The notes under the pieces are model-generated. The model was not told the DNA's origin, did not search any database, and saw nothing but the letters and a program-made list of their open reading frames with translations. A stretch of 64,000 nt of DNA from Parachaetomium inaequale (lineage: Eukaryota > Ascomycota > Sordariomycetes > Sordariales > Chaetomiaceae): assembly GCA_033296685.1 (NCBI GenBank), contig MU854402.1, positions 1 through 64,000 on the forward strand, written 5' to 3'. The first letter of the stretch is position 1, and each line of letters opens with the position of its first letter. The position numbers were made by a program, and so were the translations under genes. Shown in pieces: positions 9,465 to 20,930 of this stretch.

Positions 9465-10827
9465 TCAGCGGGTGAAATTGCCGAGGCCGGTAATGTGGGC
9501 ATGGACCAGGTCTCTGGCAGCGAGAGCGTCCTCCAAGCTGTCGTGACCCTTTTTGCCCACCTGAATAGCCCGACCCAAGTGTTTCATGGCAAGCGCCTTG
9601 AGCGACATCCCGTCAGGGTTGTTTTTGCCGCGCTTTTGCTTGTTACCCGGCACTTCTTCCTTGGGCCTGTCCCCTTTCTTAGGCCTGTCCGCTTCCTTCG
9701 GCTTGTCACCTTTCTTGGGTTCGTTCGCTTCCTTCCTCTTCTTCTCTTGCTCCGCTTTCAACTCGGCCGCTTTCCGCCTGGCGGACTCGACCGTGAAAGA
9801 GTCTACCACACGATGGTGGATCCATCGGAGAGATGACAGGTCGCTTTGGGCTCCGTGTCCGACGACGATGGTGGAGGGCCCCACGTATCGAAAGACAGCC
9901 CTTCGGGCAGCGTCCCTGCCCATGATACACTTGTTTTCCCGGAGCGACCTCTCCATGTCGGCTCTCGTGACGCCCGACCAACGAGTGTTGAAGTGCTGCA
10001 TGGCAATATCGGGGTAGACCAGACTGTCGATGAGCGTCTCGCCAGAGAAGTAGTCGATGACGCTAAGACGGATGAGCTCCGTGTCGCCGTTGAAAGCGGT
10101 GCCCATCTCGCAGTCGATGGCGACTGCAAAGCGATGGCTGCTTCTGGCTTCCGAACCGGTAGCATGGAACTGCCAGCGTCGCTCGATTGTTCCGTCCCCG
10201 TCGTCCTGCACGTCGTGATGCTCCTTGCTCGTGCAAGGGTCCTCACTGACATGCTTGCCGCAGCATGTCCACGCCTGGAAAAAGCCAATGTCAGTTTCGC
10301 GTTGTGTTTGTTCCCGGCCGAGTGGATGGCCTGACCTTGGAAATCACCTTGCCGGGGTGAAAGTGGCAGCGGTGTAACTTTGGGCCCGCCGAGTCAGCGC
10401 CACGACGAGTTGCGTTTCCGGACGCTGCAGGGTCGTTGCTCTGGGCTCTCGGCTGCTGGGCTTCGGCAAGTTTTCTCTTGCGGTTTTGCTTGCCGAGTGT
10501 CTTTCCGACTGGGCAGCGTGCGTGTCAGCAGAATCACCAGCTGTAGCCTGTGGCCAGCATTGGACTGGTCACGATTGGGGTTGTTGATGCATGTAGTGGA
10601 CTTGACTCACTTCGGACACGGCACGTAAGGCATCGTCTCTTTTTCTCGAGTTCGTGGTCGGTGAGCTTTTCGACGACATAGCCAGCCTGCCTCAGTGCCT
10701 TTGTGGACGCCACCAGCTTGTCCAACTGCTGGAGAGTCGCTGCGTTGAGCGCAATGGCCCTGGTGCCTTGCTCCAGCGTCGAGAAGGCGGCGTCCTGAGC
10801 CATGGGCGACTTTTTTGATGGAGTCAT
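9465..10827 (-). CDS. RNA exonuclease, REX3-like DEDDh family
   Basis: Three exons: 10827-10611, 10508-10336 and 10274-9465. The introns are 102 nt (gtgagt...cccag) and 61 nt (gtcagg...tccag), and both junctions stay in frame, giving about 399 residues. The N-terminal half carries a zinc-binding-like series: CLTC at the first junction, CHFHPGKV, then WTCCGKHVSEDPC ending in His. The C-terminal half is a DEDDh 3'-5' exonuclease: AIDCEMG (Asp-Glu), HGAQSDL (Asp) and HDSLEDA (His-Asp). A Lys/Pro-rich insert (KKGDKPKEADRPKKGD) separates the second and third motifs, as is common in fungal members. Homologues trim the 3' ends of RNase MRP RNA, snRNAs and other structured RNAs. The start MTPSKKSPMAQ is the first ATG giving the family N-terminus. 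Confidence 0.9.
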
Positions 10828-11689
10828 CTCTGTACGATGACAGAATGTCGAATGCGAGGGTTGAGAAGTTGAGAAGCTGAAAAGTTGAGAGGCGACCCAA
10901 GAGGCTAAACCATCGGATGGAGAGGGGATTGTGGGCGGCTGCCCAAGGCTGGCTTGCTCGAGGCCAAACAAGTTCAACAACCGACGCACAGGAAATTTGC
11001 AACCGCCCCATGTGCGGAGAGCCGTGCGAGGTTCGGGACCACCCTCGGTCGCTGGAGCCGGAGACACCTGCTCCTTCCGCCTGAGAACGATCTTCGAGGT
11101 AGACCTCGCGCTCTCAGAACTAGAGGTGAAGTTACTATCACTCGTAACGTGACCTTGGGACTTGGTGGGACCACAAAGTCCTTCTATTTAGCCCGAAAGA
11201 GGTGTAGGAGACAAACGTCAGTCACTAAGGTGGTCTAGTGAAAACGGACGTGGAAGACGACCCGATCCTTACAGTCTAATTAAGCTTACCTACCTATCTT
11301 TAGTTAGGGGGGGTGACATAGAAGCATTGCATCCTGCTTCGCCACTCACTACATAACTGGAGGATCTACTGGTGCGTGAAGATCATTCTCACTCCCGATA
11401 CTCGACAGCTAACGTTATAGCAGAGTTGGGGCCAGGAAGTTGCCGACAAACAATTGCGAGTACGACAGTTCGAAGAATCCGAGTCTCCCGTTTGACCGTC
11501 ACCTGAGTAATGAAAGTTCGATCTTAATGGAGAAGTCAAAGTTTGCTTGAGAGTTTGAGTAGGAAGTTGAACAATTGGCTCAAAGCTAAAGCTGCTGCAC
11601 CACAATAGTCCGGAAAAGCTCCTCTTGCAATGGTTGATGAGCATCGCAGCTCGACATCAGCACCCACGGCCTGTCTTATGCACCCGTAG
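10828..11689. other. Exonuclease promoter and 3' flank of the GST gene
   Basis: No gene recognised. The open frames antisense to this region are short, and neither RNA genes nor repeats stand out. Confidence 0.5.
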
Positions 11690-12565
11690 TTAGGGCAAAC
11701 TCCGCCCCTGTCTGGTCGCCTGCCCGACCTCTGACTGCGTGGTATCCTCCGCATACCGCTTATACGCCTCAATGTACTTCTCCTCCTCGCTCCACGTCGC
11801 CTTGACGCTCTCCCTCTCCACGATCGCGCCAAACCACTCATCCCACCGCGCCCAGACCTCCTCGTCCTCCCCCCTCTCTCCCTTCTTCGGAATGCCCACC
11901 CCGCCCGGCTTATAATGATCAATCAGAAACAGCCTCTTCGCCCACGGCGCAAGCATGACATCCACCAGGCTAAACCTCTCCCCTAAAAACCACGGCCCGG
12001 ACTTGCCGCTCCCCGAATCCACCATCTCCCTCGCAAACTCCCTCACCCCCTTCAGAAACTCCGTACGCGCCTCCTCGATCGGATACCCTTTCTCCGGTGT
12101 ATGCTGCAGCAGCCGATAAAACCCCGGCACGACCCGCGTCACGACATGATTAATCCACAGCCTGCACCGCGCCCGCTCATACACCTCCCCCTCCCCACTC
12201 CCGGCAGGGAGTAACCTCGCCCCATACTGTCCTTCATCGGAATAGCTCTCGTCGAGATACTCGCAGATAACCGTGCTCTCATACAACGCCCTCCTCTTCT
12301 TCTCCCCCCCACCAACCTCAACAGCCAGCGTGGGCACCAACCCGCGCGGGTTCAGCGCCAGAAAGTGGGGCTCCTTCTTGTACGGGTTGATCTCGACGTA
12401 CTGGTGCGGGACGCGCTTCTCGGCGAGGACGATCCAGGCGCGCTGGACAAAGGGGCAGAACCAGCCGCCGTAGAGCTGCAGGGGGTGGGGAGTGGCGTGG
12501 GCGGCGGCGAGGGTAGCGGCCGCGCCGGTGGGGTGGGGGAGGAGGGTGGTGTCGATTGTTGACAT
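11690..12565 (-). CDS. Omega-like glutathione S-transferase
   Basis: A single exon of 291 residues. The N-terminal thioredoxin-fold half has GGWFCPFVQRAWIVLAEK, where the Cys-Pro-Phe is the omega-class catalytic site, then LNPRGLVPTLAV (the cis-proline) and LYESTVICEYLDE, which binds the glutathione gamma-glutamyl group. The C-terminal half is helical with FSLVDVMLAPWAKRL, the usual GST helix. Omega-type enzymes carry out thiol transfer and dehydroascorbate or glutathionyl-ketone reduction rather than classical conjugation. The protein is slightly longer than usual because of Gly/Lys-rich insertions. There is no targeting signal, so it is probably cytosolic. The substrate is unknown. Confidence 0.9.
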   Translation of the reverse strand: MSTIDTTLLPHPTGAAATLAAAHATPHPLQLYGGWFCPFVQRAWIVLAEKRVPHQYVEINPYKKEPHFLALNPRGLVPTLAVEVGGGEKKRRALYESTVICEYLDESYSDEGQYGARLLPAGSGEGEVYERARCRLWINHVVTRVVPGFYRLLQHTPEKGYPIEEARTEFLKGVREFAREMVDSGSGKSGPWFLGERFSLVDVMLAPWAKRLFLIDHYKPGGVGIPKKGERGEDEEVWARWDEWFGAIVERESVKATWSEEEKYIEAYKRYAEDTTQSEVGQATRQGRSLP

Positions 12566-13096
12566 TGTTGGGTTACCAACTGCTTATAGAGGGTTATGTC
12601 GGATGAGGGTTGTTGGTTCTTCGTCTTGTTGACGGGGCGGTGTAAACCGTCAACAGGACGGGGGGTTTTGGCGATTGGATTGACGGTTGGGTTGAGGGTT
12701 GACAGGCGAGAAAGGGGTATGAAAGCTTGGATGAGAGAGGATGTTTCAAACTTTATGAAGCAGACATGGTCGAGCCGGAATGAGATGAAGTTGTTCAGGT
12801 GCGGCTCGGGCCGGCAATTTGGTGTGTGGGGCATCGATGACGTGATGCTGGTAAAGCGGGGGGGGAGCTCGGAGCCGGAGCCGGAGCCGGGACGCCAACT
12901 TAGACACAAGCAAGCGGGAACCATATATACACCGGCTTTATTCTACAGAGTCCGCGGCAAACACTACTCGACGACTATATGTACATCTACGCATTGCCCC
13001 GGCGCCAAGGAAATCTACCACAAACACCACGCCAGCCCATCAAGACAATTCACCATACACCCGCACCAAACTAACAGCGCACTCCCTCCTACCCCC
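12566..13096. other. GST promoter and 3' flank of the membrane-protein gene
   Basis: No gene seen. A GGAGCC hexamer is repeated about three times near 12871-12888. Otherwise this is unique untranslated or promoter sequence. Confidence 0.5.
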
Positions 13097-14912
13097 TCAA
13101 CCAAACCAACGGACACTCGTATTCGTCGTATCCGTCGTCATGGTATCCCGCCCATAATAAGCCGGCCGCGGCTGCTCCAGCACCCTCCCCCCGCCGCTCG
13201 GCATGGTCGCCGACTGCGGCATGACGGGCGTCGGCGGGATCTCGGGCCCGTTCGGCTGCGTGGGCGTCTTGACGCCGTCCAGCCAGCGCATGACGGGCTT
13301 CCTTTCGGGCGAAGCCGGCGTGAGCGGGCCCGCGAGCGCCACGTACGCCTTCTCGTCCATGAAGACGCTGACCTCCTCCTGCTGGAGCTGGTGCTGGTGC
13401 TGGGGCGGCGGCAGTTGCGGCGGAAGCTTGGGCACGGCGGGCGCCGGCGCGTATGCGCCGCCCTCCATGTCGTTCGTGCCGTTCTCGGTCGCGTAGGCGG
13501 CTTTCATGAGGTCGTCCATGATCTGCGTGTTGGTCTTGGCCGCGTTGTGTCCGCCGATCGTGCCCGGGAGGGGACCGGTGACCGAGGGCGGGTGGGCCTT
13601 TTCGTTGCCGTTGTCGTCGTCACGGAGGCGGAGGCGAGTCTGCGGGAAGAAGGGCAGGCCGCGGTCGCGGCGGCGTTTGCGCCAGAGGAGGGCCGCGCCG
13701 GCGAGGAGGCCGATGAAGGCTGGGTGATGTTAGTTGTGTGTGATAATGAGGTATGAGGTATGTTTGGTTGGGAGACGTACCAAGAACTCCGAGGACGATC
13801 CCTGCCACAGCGCCCGAGTTGAGCGTGTTTGACGGCGCACTGCCTACGCTAAGACCGTTTTCCTCGGCTTGCCTGTCAGGGGAAATGACCTGGGCATCTT
13901 CGGACTGCATCGCGCCAGTTACCGGGACGCTGGGTGCGGCCGAGTTTGTCGCTGATGCCGTTGACGTTTCTGGTTCCATAGATGTTTGTGGCCACGTTTT
14001 AGTCAAGGAGGTTACGAGCTCGTCCAGGCTTGAGCTGCTGCTTGCCGATGGGACAAAGGTAGGAACCATGGTTCCGAGGCGCGGCTCCTGTGGTGTTTTC
14101 GTAGAGGTTATAGAGCTTGAGGACTTCGTTTTTGAGGTTACAGAAGACGGAGCCATTGTTGATAGAGAAGACGACGTCTCTGTCTCTGATGTCCCGTAAG
14201 TCGAAGTCGTTGATGTATCAGAAGGCGAGCTCGTTGATGTATCAGAAGGCGAAGTCGTCGATGTCACAGAAGACGAAGACGGGGGTGCCGCGGAGTAAGT
14301 GTTGTCGGCGCCTGGTGGTGGCGGCGGCCTGATGGTAGACGTCGATGCCTCAGAGGTGATTGCCGGCGGCGGAGGAGATACCCCCGCTGGTGGGGGCGTT
14401 GTGATGGCCGGCGGAGCGGTGGACTCATCGGCCGAGTCCTCGTTGGCGGACTCCTCGCCATCGGTCTCGATCCCGTCGGTCTCGGACTCAACCCCATCGG
14501 GCTCTGACTCTGACTCAACCTCGGGCTCGACCGCAGCGTCCACCCCAAGCGTCACGCCAGCGGCCACTTCTGCCCTTGGGGTGGGCAGGGTTCTAATCCA
14601 CCTGCCCGTCCGGACTCGCGCACTGACGGAAGCCAGAGGGACGCGCACCTTCGCGGAAGCAACAACGGGGCTGAGAGTCGGCGTGGGTTGGGGGTTAGAT
14701 CCGTCATCAGATGAAGCGAGCGAATCGACCGAGTCGAGGGAGTCAAGTGAGTCGAGTGAGCTGACAGACTCGCTGTCCGAGACATCGCCGTCGTCCGAGG
14801 TATCGTCTTGCTGTTGTTGGCGTTGGACAAGCTGCGCAGTCCGCCTCTCTCGACTCCTCATCTGCAGCCAGGCATGGTTGCGCCGGCGGACTGTTGGACC
14901 CGTTGCCCTCAT
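13097..14912 (-). CDS. Ser/Thr-rich single-pass membrane protein
   Basis: Exons 14912-13781 and 13719-13097, with a 61-nt intron (gtacgt...acccag) that cuts the membrane helix. Splicing gives SGAVAGIVLGVLAFIGLLAG followed by ALLWRKRRR, a clear transmembrane segment with a basic stop-transfer flank. Before it lies an acidic Ser/Asp stretch and a long Ser/Thr/Pro stalk that is probably O-glycosylated. After it comes a 220-residue Pro/Gln-rich cytoplasmic tail. This layout resembles fungal wall-stress sensors of the Mid2/Wsc type and many SKG6/AXL2-like proteins, but no extracellular domain is recognisable. The N-terminus from ATG 14912 is basic and lacks a signal peptide, so an upstream exon may be missing or the helix acts as signal anchor. 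The total is about 584 residues. Confidence 0.75.
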
Positions 14913-17344
14913 GACGTTCTCGTCGTCGTCGATTTCCCAGCCTCAGGCGCAGCGTTTCTCAAGAAAACAATGTTGGTCCGTCGGTTCCTGTCCGATCATC
15001 AAAAGGATGTACACAGAACAAAAGGGCATCCACAGCCAAAAGAAAGCACCCAACGCCGAAATTGCAGACCAGCTGCCCTGTCCAAAAGGAGCAAAGTGAA
15101 TGAAAGAAACAAGAGACACAAGACCGATCTTCACCCAAACAGAGTGGCGCCAAGGAAGAGTAATAAGTCAGGTCGCTGAGCTCGGAGGCCGGGGGCTCTT
15201 CGCGGGAGGCGCAACGCCTCAGTCAGCCATCAACCCCGTTCGCCCCGCGCGCGACTCGCTGCATCCGCAAGCACCGCCATCCAGGGGAATCCGTGTCGAC
15301 GAGAAAGCCGGCTGCACCAATCCTCGGTCTCTGCGGCCGTCTCGCTGCAGGACCTCCCCCAGACGCACGCGTGTCAGACGGGGGCAAGGTGAGACGCGTG
15401 CCCGCCGCCAAGGCCAAGCGGACCCGGAGTCACAGCGGCCATCCTGGTGCTTCTTCGGCACAGAAGGGGAATTTCACACCCGATTCAGCAACTGCAGGGC
15501 GGCGATCAGACTGCGATCGACTGCCGGGAAGGTGGGGCAGGGGAAGAAACCGAAGATGCGGCAGCTGTGTGGGGTGAGCCATGGGGAGCGCTCTGATAGG
15601 TCGAGGCTTCGCTGCTTCTGTGCCGACTGCCGTGACGTCTCTGGTCATCGAGCACGCGACCACCTGCTGGAAATGATTCTGGTGGAAAAGACATCATGCA
15701 AAAGCGATGCTATCCACTCCCAGTTTGATGTTCTTGGCCATGTTGCTATTTCCAGTGCGGCTATTTAAGTTGGGACGACAGCACACGACAAATATTTGCA
15801 CAGTATAATACAAAGTAATAGCGACTGAACTCGAAGACCTGATCGAAAAGAGGGATGATGAGTTTGGGCAAGTTGAACCGCCGCCAAGACAGTCACCCAA
15901 GGCGGCTGCAGGAAGGGTCCATTCTGGCAAGCAGAGCCGAACAGACACCGAGACGGAGTGGAGACCATCCATTTCACCCTGGATCCACTTTCCAAACCCC
16001 AACCTCATCGCAACCACCGCGGACAAAAAAACTAGGAAACATCAAAACAAAATACGGATACTGTCCAGGGGCCTGAAGCGGGCCTCCCCTGAAATCCTGG
16101 AGACAGTTGCATTTGGCCCGTCTGGGATTTCTCCTCAGTTGGCGCCGACAACTCCGCTCGCCGGTGGCGAGAGGATTGATCGTTGATGAGAAAACCGCCA
16201 GTGCGCAGCGTGGCATTCCTCATGTTCGACTCCTAACCCCACGGTTACGCGTCAGGCGGGAGGGCGCTGAGTTCTCCTCGGTTTCGCGCTCCCATGGCGC
16301 CAATGATAGCTGCCATCCCAACAACTCCCATCATCTTAGGGTTCCAAGATCCGCAGAGTTTCCAAGTTCAAGCAGCAAGTTCGGACGATAACTATTCGAA
16401 CCCAAGAAATGACCTCCATTGGCAGCAGATCTCATCCACCGATCACGGTGTGGCTCCTCTCTCCCTCAAGCTTGAATCTTCTATTCTAGCTAGGGGTTGC
16501 AGGGCTCCTGTACTACGGTGCCAAGCTGCCGAGAAAACTCGCCAGTGGGCTTGGCCGTCTCATCAGGGCAGGTATCGAGCCCGCGGCAGGCAAATCATGG
16601 CAGCTCAGCCTAAACTTACTACTCGGACCTCTGTGCGCTCGGCATGCAGACCACGAACCCGGTCAGAGCCGCACTGCTCCTCTGTGGCCCGGATCTCGAT
16701 GTGGCCCAGCAAGATACCGTAGCCATCCTCCTACCTCGTTTCCTGGGATGGAGGAGGGTTCGGTACCACCACTAACCAGCTCGGCAGGGTTGCTGTTGTA
16801 TACGACGCTTTTCGTGAACCACTCCGACCACTTCGGGGTCTCATGTCTCTCAAGTTCTAGAAGGTGAAAGGTGGCCGACACCAGGGAGTAGGAGGACGCG
16901 AAACGCTCACTACACCCACGAGACAGAGACGCCTTGGCAACGCGCTACCATGCACTCTCGATGTCGTGGCTGAGCGGTTCCAGTCCAGGTTGCATCGCAA
17001 GCGAGTTTACCGTCCACATGAAGGATCATTCTCAAGTAATCATTCAAAATGTGTGCGTCTCCTATATCTTGGCGATGTTTGAGCCAAGGGAAAAGTCCTC
17101 ACTTGCAGGCTCACAGCCATCAGTATAAGTGTACACGATGCCCTCCGTGATCTACAATGGTGTTGGCACACATCTTCTATTCTCTATTCCTCTTTTCTGA
17201 ACCCCTGGCGGTTTCTTTTCTTTCATTCTCTGTCGATACTTCCAGTCTTGGGGGTTGCACTTTCATTACGGTACATAACAACTTTACTTCTTGTACATCC
17301 TTCTTTCATACTACACTCCCAAACAACCAATCGCAGCGAGCACC
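14913..17344. other. 2.4-kb divergent intergenic region
   Basis: The region lies between the start of the membrane-protein gene (minus) and that of the secreted-protein gene (plus). Several open frames of 60-220 codons exist, but their residues look random (Arg/Gly/Pro/Ser-rich) and none shows introns or domains. I see no gene here. Confidence 0.5.
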
Positions 17345-18519
17345 ATGAAGTTTTCGTGCAGCCTCCTCATCGCCGCCCAGGTGCTCTCCGTCCTTGCGCT
17401 CCCGGCACCGAACGGGGCCGGACAAGTCGCCAGGGCCAGCAGAACAACAACAACGGCAGCCGCTGCTACAACAACTGCAGCTGCCGAGGCCGGGGCCGGA
17501 GAGGGCGCGGGCGCGGGCGCGGGTGAGGCCGGCGAGGGTGAGGCCGCAGAGAACGAGGTCGAGCAGGAGGCTCAGTTCAACACCGTCGTCGAGCTGGGCG
17601 GCGGCGACATCAAGACCGACACCCTCTTCCCCGCCGGTGTAAGTTCCCGTCACCCGGTTGCTTGGCGTGATATGCCTCTGGGACAACTGCTAACATCCAT
17701 ACCAGACCAACGGCGTCCTCGAAATCGAGTTCCAGAACCCGGAGGGTCGCCAGCTGAGGGTCACCGAGAACCCGGCCCCCGCCGCCGCGCCGGCCGGGTT
17801 TGTCGCGCTCGAGCCCGTGTCGTACATTGTCGAGCTGGGCGGCGGCGCGGCTGCCGCGCAGGGCCTGACGCTGCAGAAGATTGACTACATCCGGAATGCC
17901 AATAGTGAGTTGCCTTACCCTTCCTCTCCCCGCCCTTCTCCTTCCCCGTCCTTTTACTCCACCACTCTTACTACCCTCGTCAGCCCCCCTTACCATATGA
18001 CAACCCCCCTATCTTTGCCCCTTACACCCACCCCCCGGGATCAGTCCCCCTCTCAGCCCGAAGCAAGCCCGTCCCAACACTAACATGCATCGCCCCCACC
18101 CAGGCACGCTCGACATCTCCACCGGCCAGGTCGCCCGCTTCTGCACCGAAGCCAACGCCTTCGTCTTTGGCGAGGGCGAGCTCGAGTTCGAGGTCGAGGA
18201 GAACGAGCTGACGCTGTCGGTCACAAACATGGTCGGCGAGTGGGCCTTTTTCCTGCCCGAGGCGGCTGCTGCTGGCGGGGGAGCTGGGGCCGGGGCTGGG
18301 GAGGGCGCTGAGGCTGGTGCCGGTGCCGGTGCTGGTGCCGGTGCTGAGGCCGGGGCTGGTGCCGGTGCTGGAGAGGGCGCGGGAGCTGTTGCCGACCCGT
18401 GCGGTCCGAGGACGGCCTGCCGCGCCTTGTTGGACGCGCTGCAAGGGTTGATCACTGCCGGCGGCGGCGCTGCTGCTGCGCCCGCGGCCACGGCTGGCCC
18501 TGCTGCTAAGGGGCAGTAG
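17345..18519 (+). CDS. Secreted protein with Ala/Gly/Glu repeats
   Basis: Three exons: 17345-17638, 17706-17904 and 18104-18519. The introns are 67 and 199 nt (gtaagt...accag, gtgagt...cccag), giving about 302 residues. MKFSCSLLIAAQVLSVLALP is a signal peptide with a likely cut after ALP-A. A Thr/Ala linker and a first Ala/Gly/Glu run follow. Next is a globular part with two VELGGG stretches and two cysteines (FCTEANAF and later), ending in ELTLSVTNMVGEWAFF. The C-terminal third has about 65 residues built of (GA)n dipeptides broken by Glu, with one last pair of cysteines (DPCGPRTACRALLD). I do not recognise the family. It may be a wall or matrix protein; no GPI signal is apparent. The GC-rich repeat DNA should vary in length between strains. 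Confidence 0.8.
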
Positions 18520-18913
18520 ATTTCGACTTGAGACCTCTTTCTCGTCTGACACGAGTCTTCGGCATTTTTTGAGTTCAGTACTTTTACGGCTTGGGATCTG
18601 CTTTGCTGTTTTCTAGGTTTGGGTTGGGCGTTGTGTACAAAAGGGGTTGTGTATATACATTGAGTATGCAGCAGGCAGTGTCTGCTAGGCGTTGGGATTC
18701 AGGGGTGTTTAGGGGGTATGATAAGGGTTGGGATGGGCCAGCCGTGCTGGCCAAGTCATTGAATGACGAATTTCTGGCCCATTTACATGTGCACTTTCTG
18801 GTTAGGTAGGGAATGGAAGCAATATTTGGCTTAACGGTGTTTTAACAGATGCCACGACAATGGAGGGGAATGACGGCAGGGCAAAAAGGGGCAAGGGCGG
18901 CAAAAGAGAAGTG

Positions 18914-19001
18914 TCCCCTCGACCGGAATCGAGCCGGTGACCTTTCGGTATCGATAAATTCCTTTACAGCCGAACGTGATAGCCAACTACACCACAAGGG
19001 G
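18914..19001 (-). tRNA. tRNA-Tyr (GTA) with intron
   Basis: On the minus strand, CCCCTTG pairs with CGAGGGG as acceptor stem. The anticodon stem TTCGG/CCGAA encloses CTGTAAA, with a 14-nt intron after position 37. The T arm is ACCGG-CTCGATT-CCGGT and the discriminator is A. The C1-G72 pair is typical of eukaryotic tRNA-Tyr. It lies 237 bases from the tRNA-Pro gene on the same strand. Confidence 0.9.
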
Positions 19002-19237
19002 ATTCTTGTTTTGTTGAGTGGATTCTGTGGAATGGGCGTCTCTGAGGTACGTGGGGTTCGAGGTGGGAAAGGCGTGGAGACAGACTCAGGGCACAGTTGA
19101 TGACAATTGGCCACACTGCCTTTCCACTTAGACACGGAACTGACTAAATAAACAAGCCAGGGAAAAAAAAGGTAAAAAATAGAATTCGGCTGGAACATGT
19201 CCTTGTTATGTCCCGAGCAAAAGTTAAGGTTTAGATC

Positions 19238-19328
19238 GGGGCCACCCGGGGATTGAACCCGGGACCTCTCGCAAACATTGCTGTAGGGTGAACCCTAAGC
19301 GAGAATCATACCACTAGACCAGCGGCCC
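19238..19328 (-). tRNA. tRNA-Pro (AGG) with intron
   Basis: The acceptor stem GGGCCGC/GTGGCCC and the anticodon stem CTCGC/GCGAG enclose TTAGGGT, interrupted by a 19-nt intron after position 37. The T arm is CCCGG-GTTCAAT-CCCGG. All cloverleaf elements are present with normal lengths. Confidence 0.9.
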
Positions 19329-20462
19329 TTGTCGATCTGTTGGTGCGACAGCAAGTAGCAGCCTTGATGTAGCACACCGCAACACGACGACCTACATTGT
19401 CCAACACCAAGCAAGTCGTCTGGAATTTCTTTGACTAAATCGATGACTAGGTGCGGACTGCAATCTAAGGATGTTCAACAGCAATGTGAAGTAAACTGTG
19501 GCCAAAAAGGAGCTCTAGAAGGTCAAAGATGCTTGCTTTTTGTTGAGTACCTATCAAGAATTTTGACTCGATGGACTAGACCCAAGACTACTACAATGAA
19601 AGAAACCGATTGTCCTAAAGTTAATGAAGTGTTTTTCTACATGTTGTAAAAAGTACTGCTATTCCAATGCGCTTACAATAATTGTACGTCGGGGATTTTG
19701 TTGTCTCCTCTCTGGCTTTGACATCTTGACACTACCTACCTGAGACACAGTCATCCATGACCCGTGACCCGTGAGAATTTAGGAGAGTATTGAACTTTGA
19801 GAGGCGCCTTGGTGGTGGTTATGACGCTGTCTTTATTGCATCAAGGAAACAAGTCAATTTCCAAAACAAATCTTTGTTAACTTCCTGTTGGATTTTGACT
19901 GGCATGACAAGCGATAAAATAACAACAACACTTGTATCAGAGGTTCTCAGAGGTTCTTTGTCCATAGACATGAAGTCGTCAGAGTACGCACCAGAGTTGA
20001 GTTGGGTGGAACTATGTCATTGGTCCTTCTTAATTGAGGGGCTGTAAATTACACTCAGCTTAGGAGTACCGAGTTTCCAGGGAATTCTGGATGCTGTCAA
20101 GTAAATAGGCCGAAAACAAAGTAACATTGTTCACTTCATATCTTGGTGCTACGTTGGTGGATGGGGAAGCAAACTGGTTAATGGCCAGTCACTTCCAGGC
20201 CCAACGGTCTTTTCAGTCCCGACTCGACCCTACGGCCTTCAGTTTTGTCGCGTTTATTTATAACCTGCTCCCTCCCAGTCAGCGTTCTTCCCCCCCCCAG
20301 ACTACACTCAAGCTCCTGTTGCTTTGATTTTCCAATCACAATTCGCGCTCAGCATCCTCTGAGAGACTTGGTTGGATTTAACGAAAGAGAGATCTACTTT
20401 CCAAAACCCTTGTGGTCAGTTCTTTTTCTTTCCCGGTCTACGTTAAGAAAGTCAAACCAAAG
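19329..20462. other. Gene-free region before the small-protein gene
   Basis: AT-richer than neighbouring sequence, with no exon, domain or RNA signal seen. It presumably contains the promoters of the tRNA-Pro gene and of the gene starting at 20463. Confidence 0.5.
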
Positions 20463-20930
20463 ATGACTCGGGTCCGCAAGAACGTCAACAGCAATGCCGA
20501 GGACGACACAAAAGAGCAAGACGCTCAGGTACGCCAAGCTGCCCTCACCACATACAAGCACCCTGGGCCAACGCACCAGCCCATCCCCCTACGTGTCCAC
20601 ATCTGTAAGTACAGTACCGCCTCGTTCAAGGGAAAACGCTCACATTAGCCAACCTGAAATCACCCAGGGCCTCGTCCGCGGATATTTACCGAACGCGACT
20701 TCAGCGAGCTCGCCCGTGTGCATATTATCAAGCGTCAGAGGATTGGAGAGTCCTTGCCAATGATTCGCTCTGACAGTCTGTGGGAGCTCCATCATAATGT
20801 CAAGCACACTCACTACATCCAGCCCGACCACAAGCGAAAGTATCACGCTGCCATCGTCAAGCTGGCAGAGCAGCTCCTCATCGGAAACTCGGATGCTAAT
20901 AAACGCCCCAGTCTCCAAATCAGAAGCTGA
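20463..20930 (+). CDS. Small hypothetical protein, member 1 of a tandem pair (MIRS-LWE motif)
   Basis: Exons 20463-20604 and 20668-20930, with a 63-nt phase-1 intron (gtaagt...cccag), giving about 134 residues. The N-terminal third is basic and polar; the C-terminal half is helical. It contains MIRSDSLWELH, then a (Y/F)H step and IVKLAEQ. The gene at 21780-22327 has MIRSEALWERH followed one residue earlier by the same FH-x3-I-x-V-x-E pattern and also has a phase-1 intron ahead of the motif. They are therefore paralogues. No signal peptide or membrane helix is present. I do not recognise the family. The motif could be a DNA- or protein-binding helix pair, but that is a guess. ATG 20463 was chosen; an in-frame upstream ATG at 20412 would add 17 residues. 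Confidence 0.7.
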
